From the NCBI GenBank assembly GCA_023078555.1, contig CM041196.1, positions 5,157,658 to 5,221,657 on the forward strand: a stretch of DNA of 64,000 nt. Reading direction: 5' to 3'. How positions within the stretch are numbered: the first letter of the stretch is position 1; each line of letters starts with the position of its first letter. Below are positions 44,801 through 56,800 of the stretch, piece by piece. The notes under the pieces are model-generated. The model was not told where the DNA came from and searched no databases. It saw only the letters and a program-made list of their open reading frames with translations. The position numbers were made by a program, and so were the translations under genes. The stretch is from Ulva prolifera (taxonomy: Eukaryota; Chlorophyta; Ulvophyceae; Ulvales; Ulvaceae).

Positions 44801-47800
44801 ATGACTTCACAAGGCGTGCGGCTGGCCAGTTCTGGCCATACAGAACAACAGATCCCGGTCGGGGTCCATAATTCAGGAGCCAATGCCGAATTACAAGGAT
44901 CAGGTGACGAGAGCAAAGATAGCGCGCTCAAAGGGAGCAACGGTTCAGGCAAAGAGGGAACGGGGCTTAACGTAGACACTGCAGCACATGTGGCGATCCC
45001 AACAGAGATTGCAGCAAGAGTAGCCACGCTGGGATCGCGATGGAATTGGCTGAACTGGGCGTACGCTCCCTTGCCACCAGCACAGCACATGCATCACGTC
45101 ACGACGGCAGCTCCAGCGCTGCCAACGACGAACTCCCAACCAATTCCACATGGTTGAGGCCTATGTAGGTGGGGTATAGTTTTCACTATGCTGCTGCCGG
45201 TGGCGGGGACCGTGCTGTGGTGGGGCCTCATCCCAGTTGGGGCCGCCACCGGTGGATTCTCCGAGAAGTGGGTCTGGGTGTTCATCCTCAATCCAGCGAG
45301 CTGCGCATTCGCCTCGTATCTACTAATTAGCCTCTTCCTCACGGCTCTGGATGAGGATCGCCCATGGAGGCCTCTCAAGTGCTACCTGCCAATCATGACC
45401 GTGGTGTACATCGTTCAGGTATGCCATGACACTCCCAACACGCCCGCATGCCGTGCCACACGGCTACTGCCTGCCTCCCTCCTAAAACGATCTTGTTGCT
45501 GGATCAGCTGTCATGTGCCGCTGCTGGCATGTGCTTGGAAGTGCATGACCGGGCAGCAGACTCGAGCTTCATGTGCACCATAGCACATGCCTGCCTGAAT
45601 CAACGAGTCAGACATGACTCAACGTACCCCTTTGTGCGAAGTATTCATGCACATGTTGCCTCAGGCTGTGGCTTCTGCAAAGCAAGCCTACTCGCAACAG
45701 CGCAGTGGCGAGTGGCCCGATCGTCCTCAATCGTGCATAGGCAGACAGCCCGCAACTTCGGACATCCACCTGCCGTGTCTACACGCCTATATCTGGCGAT
45801 GTCCTCGGAGGCGCCAGGCCGTCTCCAGCAGCCATGCTGGCATGCTGGACGTAATAACAGTACCCGCAGAACGCACTCAGAACGCACCACCGCGCTGGGA
45901 GAGGCATGTGGCGACTGCCGGCTGGCACGCCGCCACTCGCCAGCCTGCATGCCACAGCTCCTGCCTGTGTGCTGAAGCTCCTGCCTGTGTACTGAAGCTC
46001 CTGCCTGTGTGCTGAAGCTCCTGCCTGTGTGCTGAATAGCTTGCCGCCATGGCCGCTGCATGCCTTCCTATGTCGCCATGAGAACCACCAGGCGCACACT
46101 TGCACCACGGTCTTACCTGCCGCTCCGAGCCTGTTTTCAAGCGATACATTGTCAGGTGCTGTGTGCTCCGGGGGCCACCGTGGTGTGGAGGCAGCCCCCG
46201 CTCCGCCCCCGCTCTGTGTCAGCGCTGGACTGCATACATACATACATACATACATACAGGGTGTTCCTGGCAACGGCTCGCTGCCCGGCCTCTGTCCTTT
46301 GTAACTACATACAGGGTGTGCCGTTGCCGCATGAGGCGCATGGTCGCTTGGGACAGCCTGCTATGCATCACTTGAATCGGCTGACGGAGGTTGCGTCTTG
46401 GTGTCGTCAGGTGAACCGTGCTTTGTTTGTGACGAATGCTCTGCGCCGGTTGAGTGTGGCTTTGTGCAAAGGGAATGCGGTTGTGCTCCGTGCGGGGCTT
46501 CAATCTTTGGCTGGAGTCACCGGCAGGGCTGTGGTACGCGCTCGTGCCCGGCCTAGTGTTATGAATGAGTGAGTGGATTTGCGAGTGGATTCCGAGACAC
46601 GGCTCGATGCCCGGCCTCTGTCCTTTGTAACTACATACATGCTACAAACATGTACATGTCACGTGACAGCCGGTAGGGATGTGGTGCGATTTAAGGCCAG
46701 GCACGAGCTCGCACCACATAGGGATGGCACAGAGTCTACGTCGAGGACCTTGTTCTAGTTCGAGGTGAATGAACTCGGTACGAGTCTCGTACCGAGGTCG
46801 AGGTGAAAGAATGCCACACCTCGGATGCGGTCTATGTCCCGTTATGTCGAACCATGTGTAAATGCACTTTGCGCACCACTAGACACTACTTGAGAACCAC
46901 ATGGTACGCAGGCGAGCACAGGCCTAGAGTACGAACGTACTACAACCAACCATCGAAGGACATATGCACCACCAGAAACCCTCCAAGCAGTGCCATGGCG
47001 TTGAGGAACGCTAATACGATAGTGTTTGTTGGACAGAACAAGAATGCCTCAGTGGTGGACGCCTGTGATGAAGGGATTTTGGTAGCGTGCATCAAGGCAC
47101 TTGCACTTAAGGATGCACAGAGACAGCTGAAGCAGCTGAGTGACTGTGTCAAGGGTTGTGGGTTCATTATATTGCATTGCACTGCTGTACATTTATTAAA
47201 CAGGCATACTGCTGCTCTGTACATGTGCCAGGCATTGCCAGCACCCCATCTGGTGGTGAAATAGGCCAGTTCGAGGTCGAACCGTCTGGAGGTGAAATAG
47301 GCCAGTTTGAGGTCGAATCGTACGAGTTCGAGGTCAAATCGTACGAGTTCGAGGTCAAATCGTATGAGTCCTAGGTCACCTCAGGTGATCTCGTGCCACC
47401 TAGACCACGAGATGATCACTAACCTCAACTCTGGGCCATCCCTAGTCCTTTGCAAGTACATTTAGATTTGCTTTACTTACTTTACATACATGTCAAATGA
47501 GTCACACGACATCCAGAGGTGTGGGGCAGGCATGTGCCTCACCTGGCGTCTCTGCCTCACATGAACACCCTCTCTCCGCCGCCACTACATGCACTACATG
47601 CACCCCTGGCGCTTCGCTTCGCACCTCATCTCATCTCGCCCTCGAGGCCATGCGTGTAAACGCCTGATTGCAATTCTGGAAGCTTGATGCACACGGTGTC
47701 GCGCTGTGCCAGACGCATGCCAACACAGCATCCTCTCTCTCTTGCAACTGCATGCATGCATGATCTGCGATCGTGGTGTACGCCTGGTCACCAAGCTTGA

Positions 47801-50800
47801 CGCCGAGCCCCGCCCCCGCTGCGTGCAGATCTGCGTGCCGGGCCTGATCGTGCTATTCTACCAGACGTACGAGCTGCTCGCGCTGCCGGCGCTCGCGAGC
47901 ACGTACCTCATCACCATCATCGGCATCCGCCTCACGCCCCGCTCCTGGGCCCAGGTCGACGACCGCGGGGACTACGTCAGCACCGTGCGCGTCTTCACGA
48001 AGGTCGCCATCGTCGTCCACATCTACACCGTGCGCCCCCGCCCCCTCTGTTGTTGCCGTCACATCCGCTCCCCCCTCCCCGCCGCCGCTGCTGCCGCACT
48101 TGCGCTGTGCCCCCTGCAGCCCCTCGCAGTGTCCGACTGATGCCCGTCTGGAGCAGGCGTGATGAAGGCTTGATGCCCGGCCTGTGCGAGGGTGTTTTGG
48201 TCCGGGATCGATTTGAAGTGGGATCGATGCGTACTGCGCTCGCTTTGTAGCCCTCCCTTCCCGCCCCGCAGCTCTCCTGTGTCACGCCCTGGTGCCAACT
48301 CACACAAAATGACCGCCTTCCTCATATGTATCACACCGCCTTGATTGAGCTGTCAGAGCTCCTGCATTGGCGCGGCTTGCTGCCTGGCCGCTGAGGACGG
48401 CCAAAGAGGGGCTGCGACCTGATGCCCCTCTGGCCGCACATGTCCGACGTTCTGTCATGGACACCTTGCTTCTACAAAGTCAAGCAGGACCGGTGGGGAG
48501 CCTAGTGATTGTGTCACGGTGGCAGGGCCGGAGAGGCGGGTAGCACCGCAGACTCCGCGTGTGCGACACGAACATCTGACAATCGCGTGGTCTATGTTGC
48601 GCGGTGCATGAAACGTCTGCCATCGCTCCGGAGCTGTCCGCCGCGGCGTGCAGCACCCCCTGTGGCTTACATGTATCGGGACCGGTGGAGTGGTGTCAGG
48701 GGCGGCCGCTGTGCTGTGCTGTGCTGTGCTGTGGTGCTCGCACTCAGCCACCCTGGGCCGCTTCTGCCCCTCGCCTCTCGGCGCCATGCGTGCCATCCAG
48801 GTGGCAGCTGGCGGCCTGCCTGTGCCCTTGGTTGCCCAGGCCGAGGCCTGCTCAGCCTGGTGCCAGGGTGCCTTGTTGCCTGTGTGTCCCCCTACAAAGC
48901 TCATCACGCTGCGGCGGGTGACTGTGTGGCTCCACCTAGCATGCTGTGCGGCTCCATCTAGCATACTGTGCGGCTCCATACTGTGTGGCTCCATCTAGCA
49001 TACTGTGTGGCTCCATCTAGCGCTTGCGCTGGTGGGGTCGCCGCTCATCGCACGTCCAGTGGGGTGAGGACGGAATAAAAGCTACCCCCTGCTTCTCACG
49101 GGGTCGTGGGTTCGATTTGTGTTCGATCTGCGCGTGCTCTGGGGAATCGAAACGGCCGTGCGTGACCACCTCGCTTAGCACAGGAGGAGGCCCTGTGAGC
49201 TGCGTATGGCCGGCTGAGGGGGTTCCCAGGTGGTCCACCCCTTCAGCATGTGTGGTCCCATATGTGGTCCCGTTAATTCGGAGTCGTCAATGTCCTCTTC
49301 GGGACACAGCTGAGCAACTTGAGATTTACCTTTCCTGCCCCATGCTGTGCGGCACGCTGTGCTGCAGTGCTACCCGTTTGGTGCCGTTGTGCCTGTTCAC
49401 CCAGCCTCATGCACATCCAGAACCCCGCGCCTCATTCACCTCCGGCCGGAATTCCAAGCCTCAAGGGCATGTCTTGGCCCCTTGACCCAACCTCCACACA
49501 TGTGACATACCCCGCCAGTAGGGGCCTGGCCTCGCCCTTCTGTGGCCACACTCGGTCGCTCCTCCCCTGCCACAACAGCCCTGCCACTGTTGCACCAGCC
49601 CCACACATTTCGCCCATAGCTACAAAGACAAAGCCAGAAAGGCAGATAGCACCGCAAGACCCAAACAGGGGCACCACAACAACTACAGACCGCCACACCT
49701 GACAGAGTTTGTCTACGTGTTTCAAAGACAAATCCAGAGAGGCAGGTAGCACCGCAGGCAACACCCAGGGGAACAACACCCACCATGCAACCCACCATGC
49801 AACCACGCAGCACATACCAACACACCCCTGGCAGAGTTTGTCCATGTGGAAAAGTCGGAGGCGGGTGGCACAGCAGGTGTGTGTCAGATGTGTGTGATAT
49901 GATATGCGTGAGCTGGGCCTGGGCATAACATGTGCGCAGGTGCATGTGACCCAGCAGCCTCCCCGACCGTGCCCTTGTGGCAATCCAGTGATATGACTGC
50001 TATTCCACCACTGGATGCCGCACAGTCCTTGTCACACAGCTAGGTGGCTCTGGCATGCATGCCGTTGTTGCACCACCGTGGGCACACCTTATGCCTCATG
50101 CCCGGTTCACTGTGCCTCAGCTCCAACTCCAATCTGCATGTGGGAGCTTGCAAGCTGTGCTATCTTGATCCCATTCTGCAAGTCGAAGCACCAGAAGCAC
50201 GATCTTCATGCACCTCTCAAGGCTGAGCATGATTTTCGCTGCAGTGTGCTGCCTGTACACTGGCACTGGAGGCAGCAGCTGTGCTGGCCATCACCCCGGT
50301 ACAAGTGTGCAGGCAAGACACATGAGTGCCTGGCCATGACCACCAGGCCGGTAATGGGGCCAAGTAGTGGGCCCAAGCCGGCGCGGTCTGTCGACAGGGG
50401 CTGAGCATGTCTGCACAGGGCTGTGTTGATGCTCCCTAGTCTGCACAATCTATCATGATCACTGGACAGACACAACTTCAGGATTGGCTGGGGCTGGAGA
50501 TACCCTTACAGTAGCCGTCACATTGTTACAGTTTACAATTGTGGCAATGCAAACTATGTCAGTGTGTGATTGCCGACTGAATCCCCACCCTCCAATGGGT
50601 TGAGGACAGATTAAAAGCTACCCCCTCCGTTCGTTCGTGGGTTCGATTCTGGGTGTGGGTTTGATTCTGCGCGTGCTTTGGGTAGTCAAAACCGCCGTAC
50701 GTGACCACCTCAGCACAGGAGGAGGCCCTGTGAGTTGTGTACGGCCGGCTGAGGGGGGTTTCCAGGTGATCCACCCCTTCTCCATATGTGGTCCCGTCAA

Positions 50801-53800
50801 CTCGGAGTTGTCAATGTCCAATAGGATACGGCTCAGTAAATGCAGATGTACTTTACTTTACTTTACCCGGATGCTGCAAGCACCCCCTGCTGTAGCTTGT
50901 GTCTGCCCTGGGTTGAGTTGCTGGTGTCCTGCACTGGCTGTTACCCCTGCACGAGCCTGCGCCCACATGTGCGTCCACGACCCAGCAATTGACCGGAGCC
51001 GCCGCCACATCAGTTCGGCAGCGGCAGGACCCCGCTCCTGACACCAGCACCAGCACGCCCAGCACTCCCAGCACGCCCAGCACGCCCGGCACGCCCAGCA
51101 CGCCTGGCCCTCCACCTGCACCTGTGCACCCACTGCTCGACACAGTTCATGGGGTCACTGGGCCTACGCATCGTGTGGCCATGCATGCTGCGTGGCTCCG
51201 TTTTGCAAATCTGTTTTGGTTTGTGCTGCGCCCCACCCCACCCAGGGTGGGAGGTAGGCTAACGTCTGGGCGGTCTGGTCTAGATCACGTCTGACAAGGG
51301 TGTTTGCCCACGGCAGGCAGGCAGCAGCGGCAGGGTAACGCACGGCCACTTGCCGGCCATACACGCCAGCACGTTGACACCTCATGCATATGCACAAGTG
51401 GGCCCAGCTGCTCAGACGCCAGCCCCACCCTGCCCTTTCCCCCTGTGAAATTTGCGAAATCCTTGCTGCTGTGGTACAGGGCATTCTGGCGGGGTACACG
51501 ATTGCGAATGCGAGCATCGATGGCGGCGTCGAGCAGGGCCTGCTCACGGTCGCGCTCACCATCATCTGCTTCATCTGCAAGAAGATACTGCTGGCCTTCA
51601 CGGACCCCATCGGGCTGGACACCGCCATGCTCATCGCAGGTGCGCCCCCTTCTGCCACACTCCCTCCTTCCGTTTCTGCCCTACTCCCTGTTCTGGGCCC
51701 TACTGTTTCTGGCCCTCACCCCCGTCTACTGCCAGCCTCTCTGTGCTACCCGTTTTGCGCGCCGTCCGCTGCGACACTCCTAGCCACACCTCTCGTGCCA
51801 TCTCCCGCACAGCATCCGATCACGGCAGAGAGTTGCGGTGCTGCGTGACGAGAGCTGTGTGGCGGTGCTCGGCACAGTTCTCAGGCTGGTACGGCCGGCA
51901 TGTTGCACTGGTGGCCACCGATGCTGCGAGTGAGGCTGCCACTCAAGTAGCGCTATGTATGCATCCCATCCCCATGAGTTGACAATTAATCGTCGGGGGG
52001 TGGCGCTTTTCGTCCAACACATGATCCAGCCGGGCGCGCAGAGCCCACTGCCGGGGGTGGCTCTGCGGCCAGGGGGCTGCACTGCCACGCGGCGCCTGTA
52101 GAGGTACAGCGGCGGCACCTGTAAAGTCAAGCAAATGAGGACTACTGAGCCGTATCCCGAAGAGGACATTGACAACTCGGAATTAACGGGACCACATGCC
52201 GAAGGGGTAAACCGCCTAGAAAAAAAACCCCTCTTGTTGTCGTGGTGCCACTTGAGCCACAGTACGGCGAGCTAGCTGCACCCCCCCCCCCCCCCGGAAC
52301 CCCGCACGCACGTGCCGCCACATGTGCTGACACCCATCTAGCCACTCCACACGACGCTGCGCGCACGTGACCTGCAGCGCTCACAGTCACACACCGTGGG
52401 AAACAGCGGAGGAGCACACCGCCGCCGCCAGTGCCGCAGACCGGTACACGTACAGTAGAATACGTTGCTACTGCGCCACATCCTCATCAGACATGTCTTG
52501 ATAGAATTGGATAATCCTGACCGCATGCCGAAGGGGTACATCACCGGGGTACCCCCTCCACACAAGCATGTGCAACTCGCCGGACCTCCTTTTGTGCGAC
52601 GCAAGGTACTGGACGACTGTGCCGCCAGGAGATAGCACACCCTTGCCCTCGGGGTCCATGCATGCTGGCTGTGGGCAGCGCAGTCGGTGCACTAGGTGGC
52701 GCACCAGGCTCAAACAGCTCACTGGGTTTCGCACCAGCCTGGACCACGGCACTGGCAATGGAAGAGTGAACACGGTGAATCGAACAACGCAGCACCGCAG
52801 CAGAAAACAACCAACATCACATCGCAGCACGAAAACGTCCCCTGAATCGGCCCCCACACACACTGCAGCAGTGGAACACATCGACACGTGGTCCCGATTG
52901 TTCGGAATCGTCAATGCCCGTTCCAGGATTTGGCTAAGTAGGTACTGGTCACCTCATCTCAACCACTTGAACACATGCTACAGACGGTGAGAAAGCACTG
53001 CCCTAGCTTGAGTCAGATGGAGTGGGGAGCTAGGATTCATCTGTAGAGTGGGGCTTGTGACTTGCCGGCGGCGAGTGCAGAGGCTGCAGTGGTGGCTGTG
53101 ACACTGCAACCGCGTGGGTGTGTTGGACTGGGTTGGTCGTTGTATTTCTTGTGCTGCTTGCTGCTTGCTGGTTTCACCCCCCTTTGTCCTTGTATCACAC
53201 TGCAACTGCAGGCTGTGTGGAGGCAGTCAACTGTGCCGTTCTCCCACTTTGTGCGCACAGCGCCGACAGTTTCAACCACAGGCATCAGGAGTGTCAAACT
53301 GTCTATGGGAGCCCAATGCTTCTCCATGCTTTGCAATTTTACCTGCATGTTGGTGGTGGATGGACAGCTGCTGTTTCTTGTGCAGCAATCCAAGTCCACC
53401 TCGCAGGCGTGACCACGCAGCCAATACACAGCAACTGGATATGGTTTGTCATCCTAGTTTACAAAATTCAACACAGTCTGCATTACTCTACAACTGGTTC
53501 ACGGGGTATGTGTGTCCTTAATGCAAGTGCAGTGTATACCAATGCTTTATTGTGCGTCCCATGCATATCACATGTCACATGTGCTCATCACACAGCGCAG
53601 AGCATCCAGTGCATTGCAGAATTCAGTGCAGCACAGAGTCCTGAGACAGTTTCAGCTGGAGTTCACTGCAGGTTGCTCCATCAGCACACTTGATCATGAG
53701 ACTGTCAGCTATGACTGAAAACTGTGAAATGCACACTGCATCTCATACAAGTGAAGGCAGTTGACTGGATGACAGCCCTCATGGACTGGATGGCAGCCCT

Positions 53801-56800
53801 CTTATGCTGTCTGTGCACAGAACAGTGTATAGATCAGCACACCATCCAGTTGCTGCTGAACTGAACAGTACATGCAGATGCTGGAGTGTGCCTGGGTCAT
53901 GTATCTGACTGTACTGATGAGTACTGCTGAGGCTGTGTTGTGTATGTGTTATGTTACTAATAAGCCTCCAGCTCATCTAGAGTGATGGTCAACTTGTGTT
54001 ACTGTGGTCAACAACACTGAATCAATCATCATGGTACAATTCCTAGTCCATGCCTAGTCCATGCAGCTGCTAGGCGAGTATGCAGAGGCAGCTTGCTGCA
54101 TCACTCATGCCCAGGATGCTGAACACCAGGCCATAGGTGCATGGCCACATAGGTGCATGCATATGCTACACAGCCATCTACCAGTGTACATGACAGGATT
54201 GTCAGCAGGGATGTCAGCATGTCAGCATTTCTCTGGCCTCAGCATGCTGCACCAGCCGCCTTTCTACTTGGCCAGTCCACCACTGTTTTTACAAGCTCAA
54301 TGTAAGCACAATGTCAGTAGAACTGCAGGCAGCACCACAGCCATCACCTGTCACCTGTCATTCAACACAGAGCAACTCCAGAGCAACTCCATGGCCACCA
54401 GGGCAGGCCGCCAGTCTGTGCCAGTTTGTGTGTGTGCATCTGTAAGCCCCCTTCAGATATCCACCACCAGTAGAGATATGGCTCTCACCCAATGTAACTC
54501 TACATCTCACAGGACACACCAGTGTTCTGCTGTGATGGCCTAGCCGTCCTAGGATTCTGCTGGATGTAGCATGATGTAGCACATTTTATCAGTAGAACAA
54601 TCAAGGGTGATCAAGGGTGACATACCGATCACTCACAGTTTCAGTGCTTCAGTCATGCATGCAGCTAGGCAGTGGTAGGTGATGGCTGTGCTGTATGGAT
54701 GTGTTTCTGTGCAGTTCTGCAGTGCTGTGTCAGCATTAATCTTGTGCATTGACCTTCCAACCCGCTCGACAATGATTGTTACTTCTGCTGATTGTGACCT
54801 CTGCTGACACCTGAAGCTGACAACCACTCCTCTTAACCTTCCACTGCAAACTGCTCCTCTGTGGCTGAGCTCCAAACACCAGACCATCATCTGAATGGAA
54901 CCAGTCCAGTGGAATACTTTGATGACACCACAGCAGGCTTTCCAGCATGTCACATCATGTCCACCATCAGCAGCATGTGGTATGCCAGGCTCTGACTCAT
55001 CTGGTCATGTCTCTGTCTGACACAGGGCCCGGCTCCCATGGCAGGGCACTGAACCTGAGCTGCAGACATCTGTGGCGGCCTCAGCATCACCACAGATTAA
55101 AAAATCCATGTGCCTCCACCATGCACTCGCCGGTCCTCTCATGTATTCATCATGTACCTCCTGCTTTCCTTCCCCATGCCTGTTCTTGGCCAGTTGGCAC
55201 TGGAGAAGCAAGTGTGTCTGGAGTGCCGGGAACCGAGGTGGCCCTGCTGTTAGTGTCTGGGCCATGAGTAAGCTGATGATGTCAAGGGTTACAGAATCAT
55301 ACTTCAATTGCAATAGCACCTCATCCTGCACACAGACTATGGAAAGAAAGACAGACAGCCGCCCCCCCCACCCAGTCATATGTGCAGGCACACAGACCAA
55401 CACGAACGTGCTGTATGGCATGCATATACTGCTGCAAGTCTGGATAATACCAGCACACCCTGATGTTGGCATCCTAGATCCTAATCTGTAGGTTTGATGT
55501 TTTCTCTGGGCCCTACAACAACTGGCAAAGCAGCATCCACCTACACTACCCATGCACGCATGTCATGTATGTACTGTTAGGCCTCAACACACTGTCACAG
55601 CTGTGCTGTGACAAGGCCTGTCAGTGTTCCAGCTACACCCCCAAACTTGCCAGTGAAGTGGTCTGCAGAAGCACTACCTGGAACACCTACAATCCAGAGT
55701 GCAAGTCTGGCACAGCATATCCACCATCACATCTATGTATGACAACATCACTAGATTTGCACAGGAGCTACAACATTGCATTGTCAGGGCGGAAGCTACA
55801 GCTGCACCTGCACTCTGACACTCAGACTGCATCACTCCTACTGTACACTCCCAACCAGTCAGATTCTTTCAACAAGAGGCGGATCTCAGCCTGATCTCAT
55901 CCTGCAAAGGCAGGAGGGGAGGCATTGGAGCACAGCGGGTGGATGTCTGCTAGGGATGGTCAGCAACGGCTTCCTGCCCGTCACGGCAGTTGCTCACCAC
56001 CCCCTTGCCGCATTTATCCTTGCACCCCCTGGCCGCATTTATCCTTGTAACACACCACCCCCTGCCTCTTGTCTGTCCCTGGGCCTCTCGTTGCCCTTGT
56101 GACACTCCTCCCTCCTCCCAACTCTATCCCCCCTCTTGCGCCCCTGCGGTTGTGTTGCAAGGACAGCGTCAGGGAGGCAGGTGGTGCCGCGGGAGCCTCA
56201 CGCACAACACGGCACAAACACGACACGACACACACAAACACACGCCAGCCGCTGCCGCCAAGCCACACGTAGAAGGTGTGTGACCATTCACACACGCAGA
56301 GCTGCCTCGCCCGCACATGGCCGCCGGGCCCTGGCGCGCAGCGACCGCCCAGCGACGGCCGCCCGGCGTGTGCAGGCTTCTGGCTCGAGAACCTCACCGA
56401 CGTCTTCATCACGCTCGCCTTCCCCACCGCCGAGTCCTTCGGCATCACCTTCGGCATCATCTTCGCGGAGCGCGTCGCCGAAAACATGGCGTACCTCTGG
56501 TTCCAGCTCGACGTCTGGTTCAAGTTCCGCGTGTGGATCAAGGGCAAATTTAAAAAGGAGCAGGTCCGCCCGCCCCTCCACCCTCTCCTCTCCTTGAACC
56601 GAGTGCCGATTGCCAGGGTTCGGTCGCCCTCGATCCCCCGATGTCGTGATTTGAAAAATCCCCCGGTCGGGACGGTCGCCCCACCCCCACGGGCCCGATG
56701 ACCCATCCATGCCGGTTGGGCATCGGTGTCAAAACGCGTGCTATACGCCAGTGCGTCAGGCGGGTTGTGCTCCCGCCTTTTTTTTTTTTTTTGTTGACAC

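Larger units (their letters stand above)
45419..47828. other. Intron 2 of the membrane protein gene
   Basis: 2,410 bp. Contains a 20-bp tandem repeat, a CATA microsatellite followed by a duplicated CCCGGCCTCTGTCCTTTGTA segment (46276 and 46610 regions), the 726-bp inverted-repeat element, and a short TTTAC-type tail near 47460-47490. No independent gene seen. Confidence 0.6.
48030..51479. other. Intron 3 of the membrane protein gene
   Basis: 3,450 bp. Holds the two longest SINE-like copies, several copies of the dispersed GC-rich repeat, a GCTGT run at about 48715, a tandem CTGTGTGGCTCCATCTAGCA-type repeat at 48945-49020, and a 9-bp CCCAGCACG repeat at 51040-51110. No independent gene seen. 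Confidence 0.6.
51640..56375. other. Intron 4 of the membrane protein gene
   Basis: 4,736 bp. Contains three SINE-like fragments (one diverged), a 15-C tract at 52281-52295 and dispersed GC-rich repeats near its 3' end. From about 53.0 to 55.9 kb the sequence is lower in GC and rich in CA/TG words, with no protein-like frame. Confidence 0.6.
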
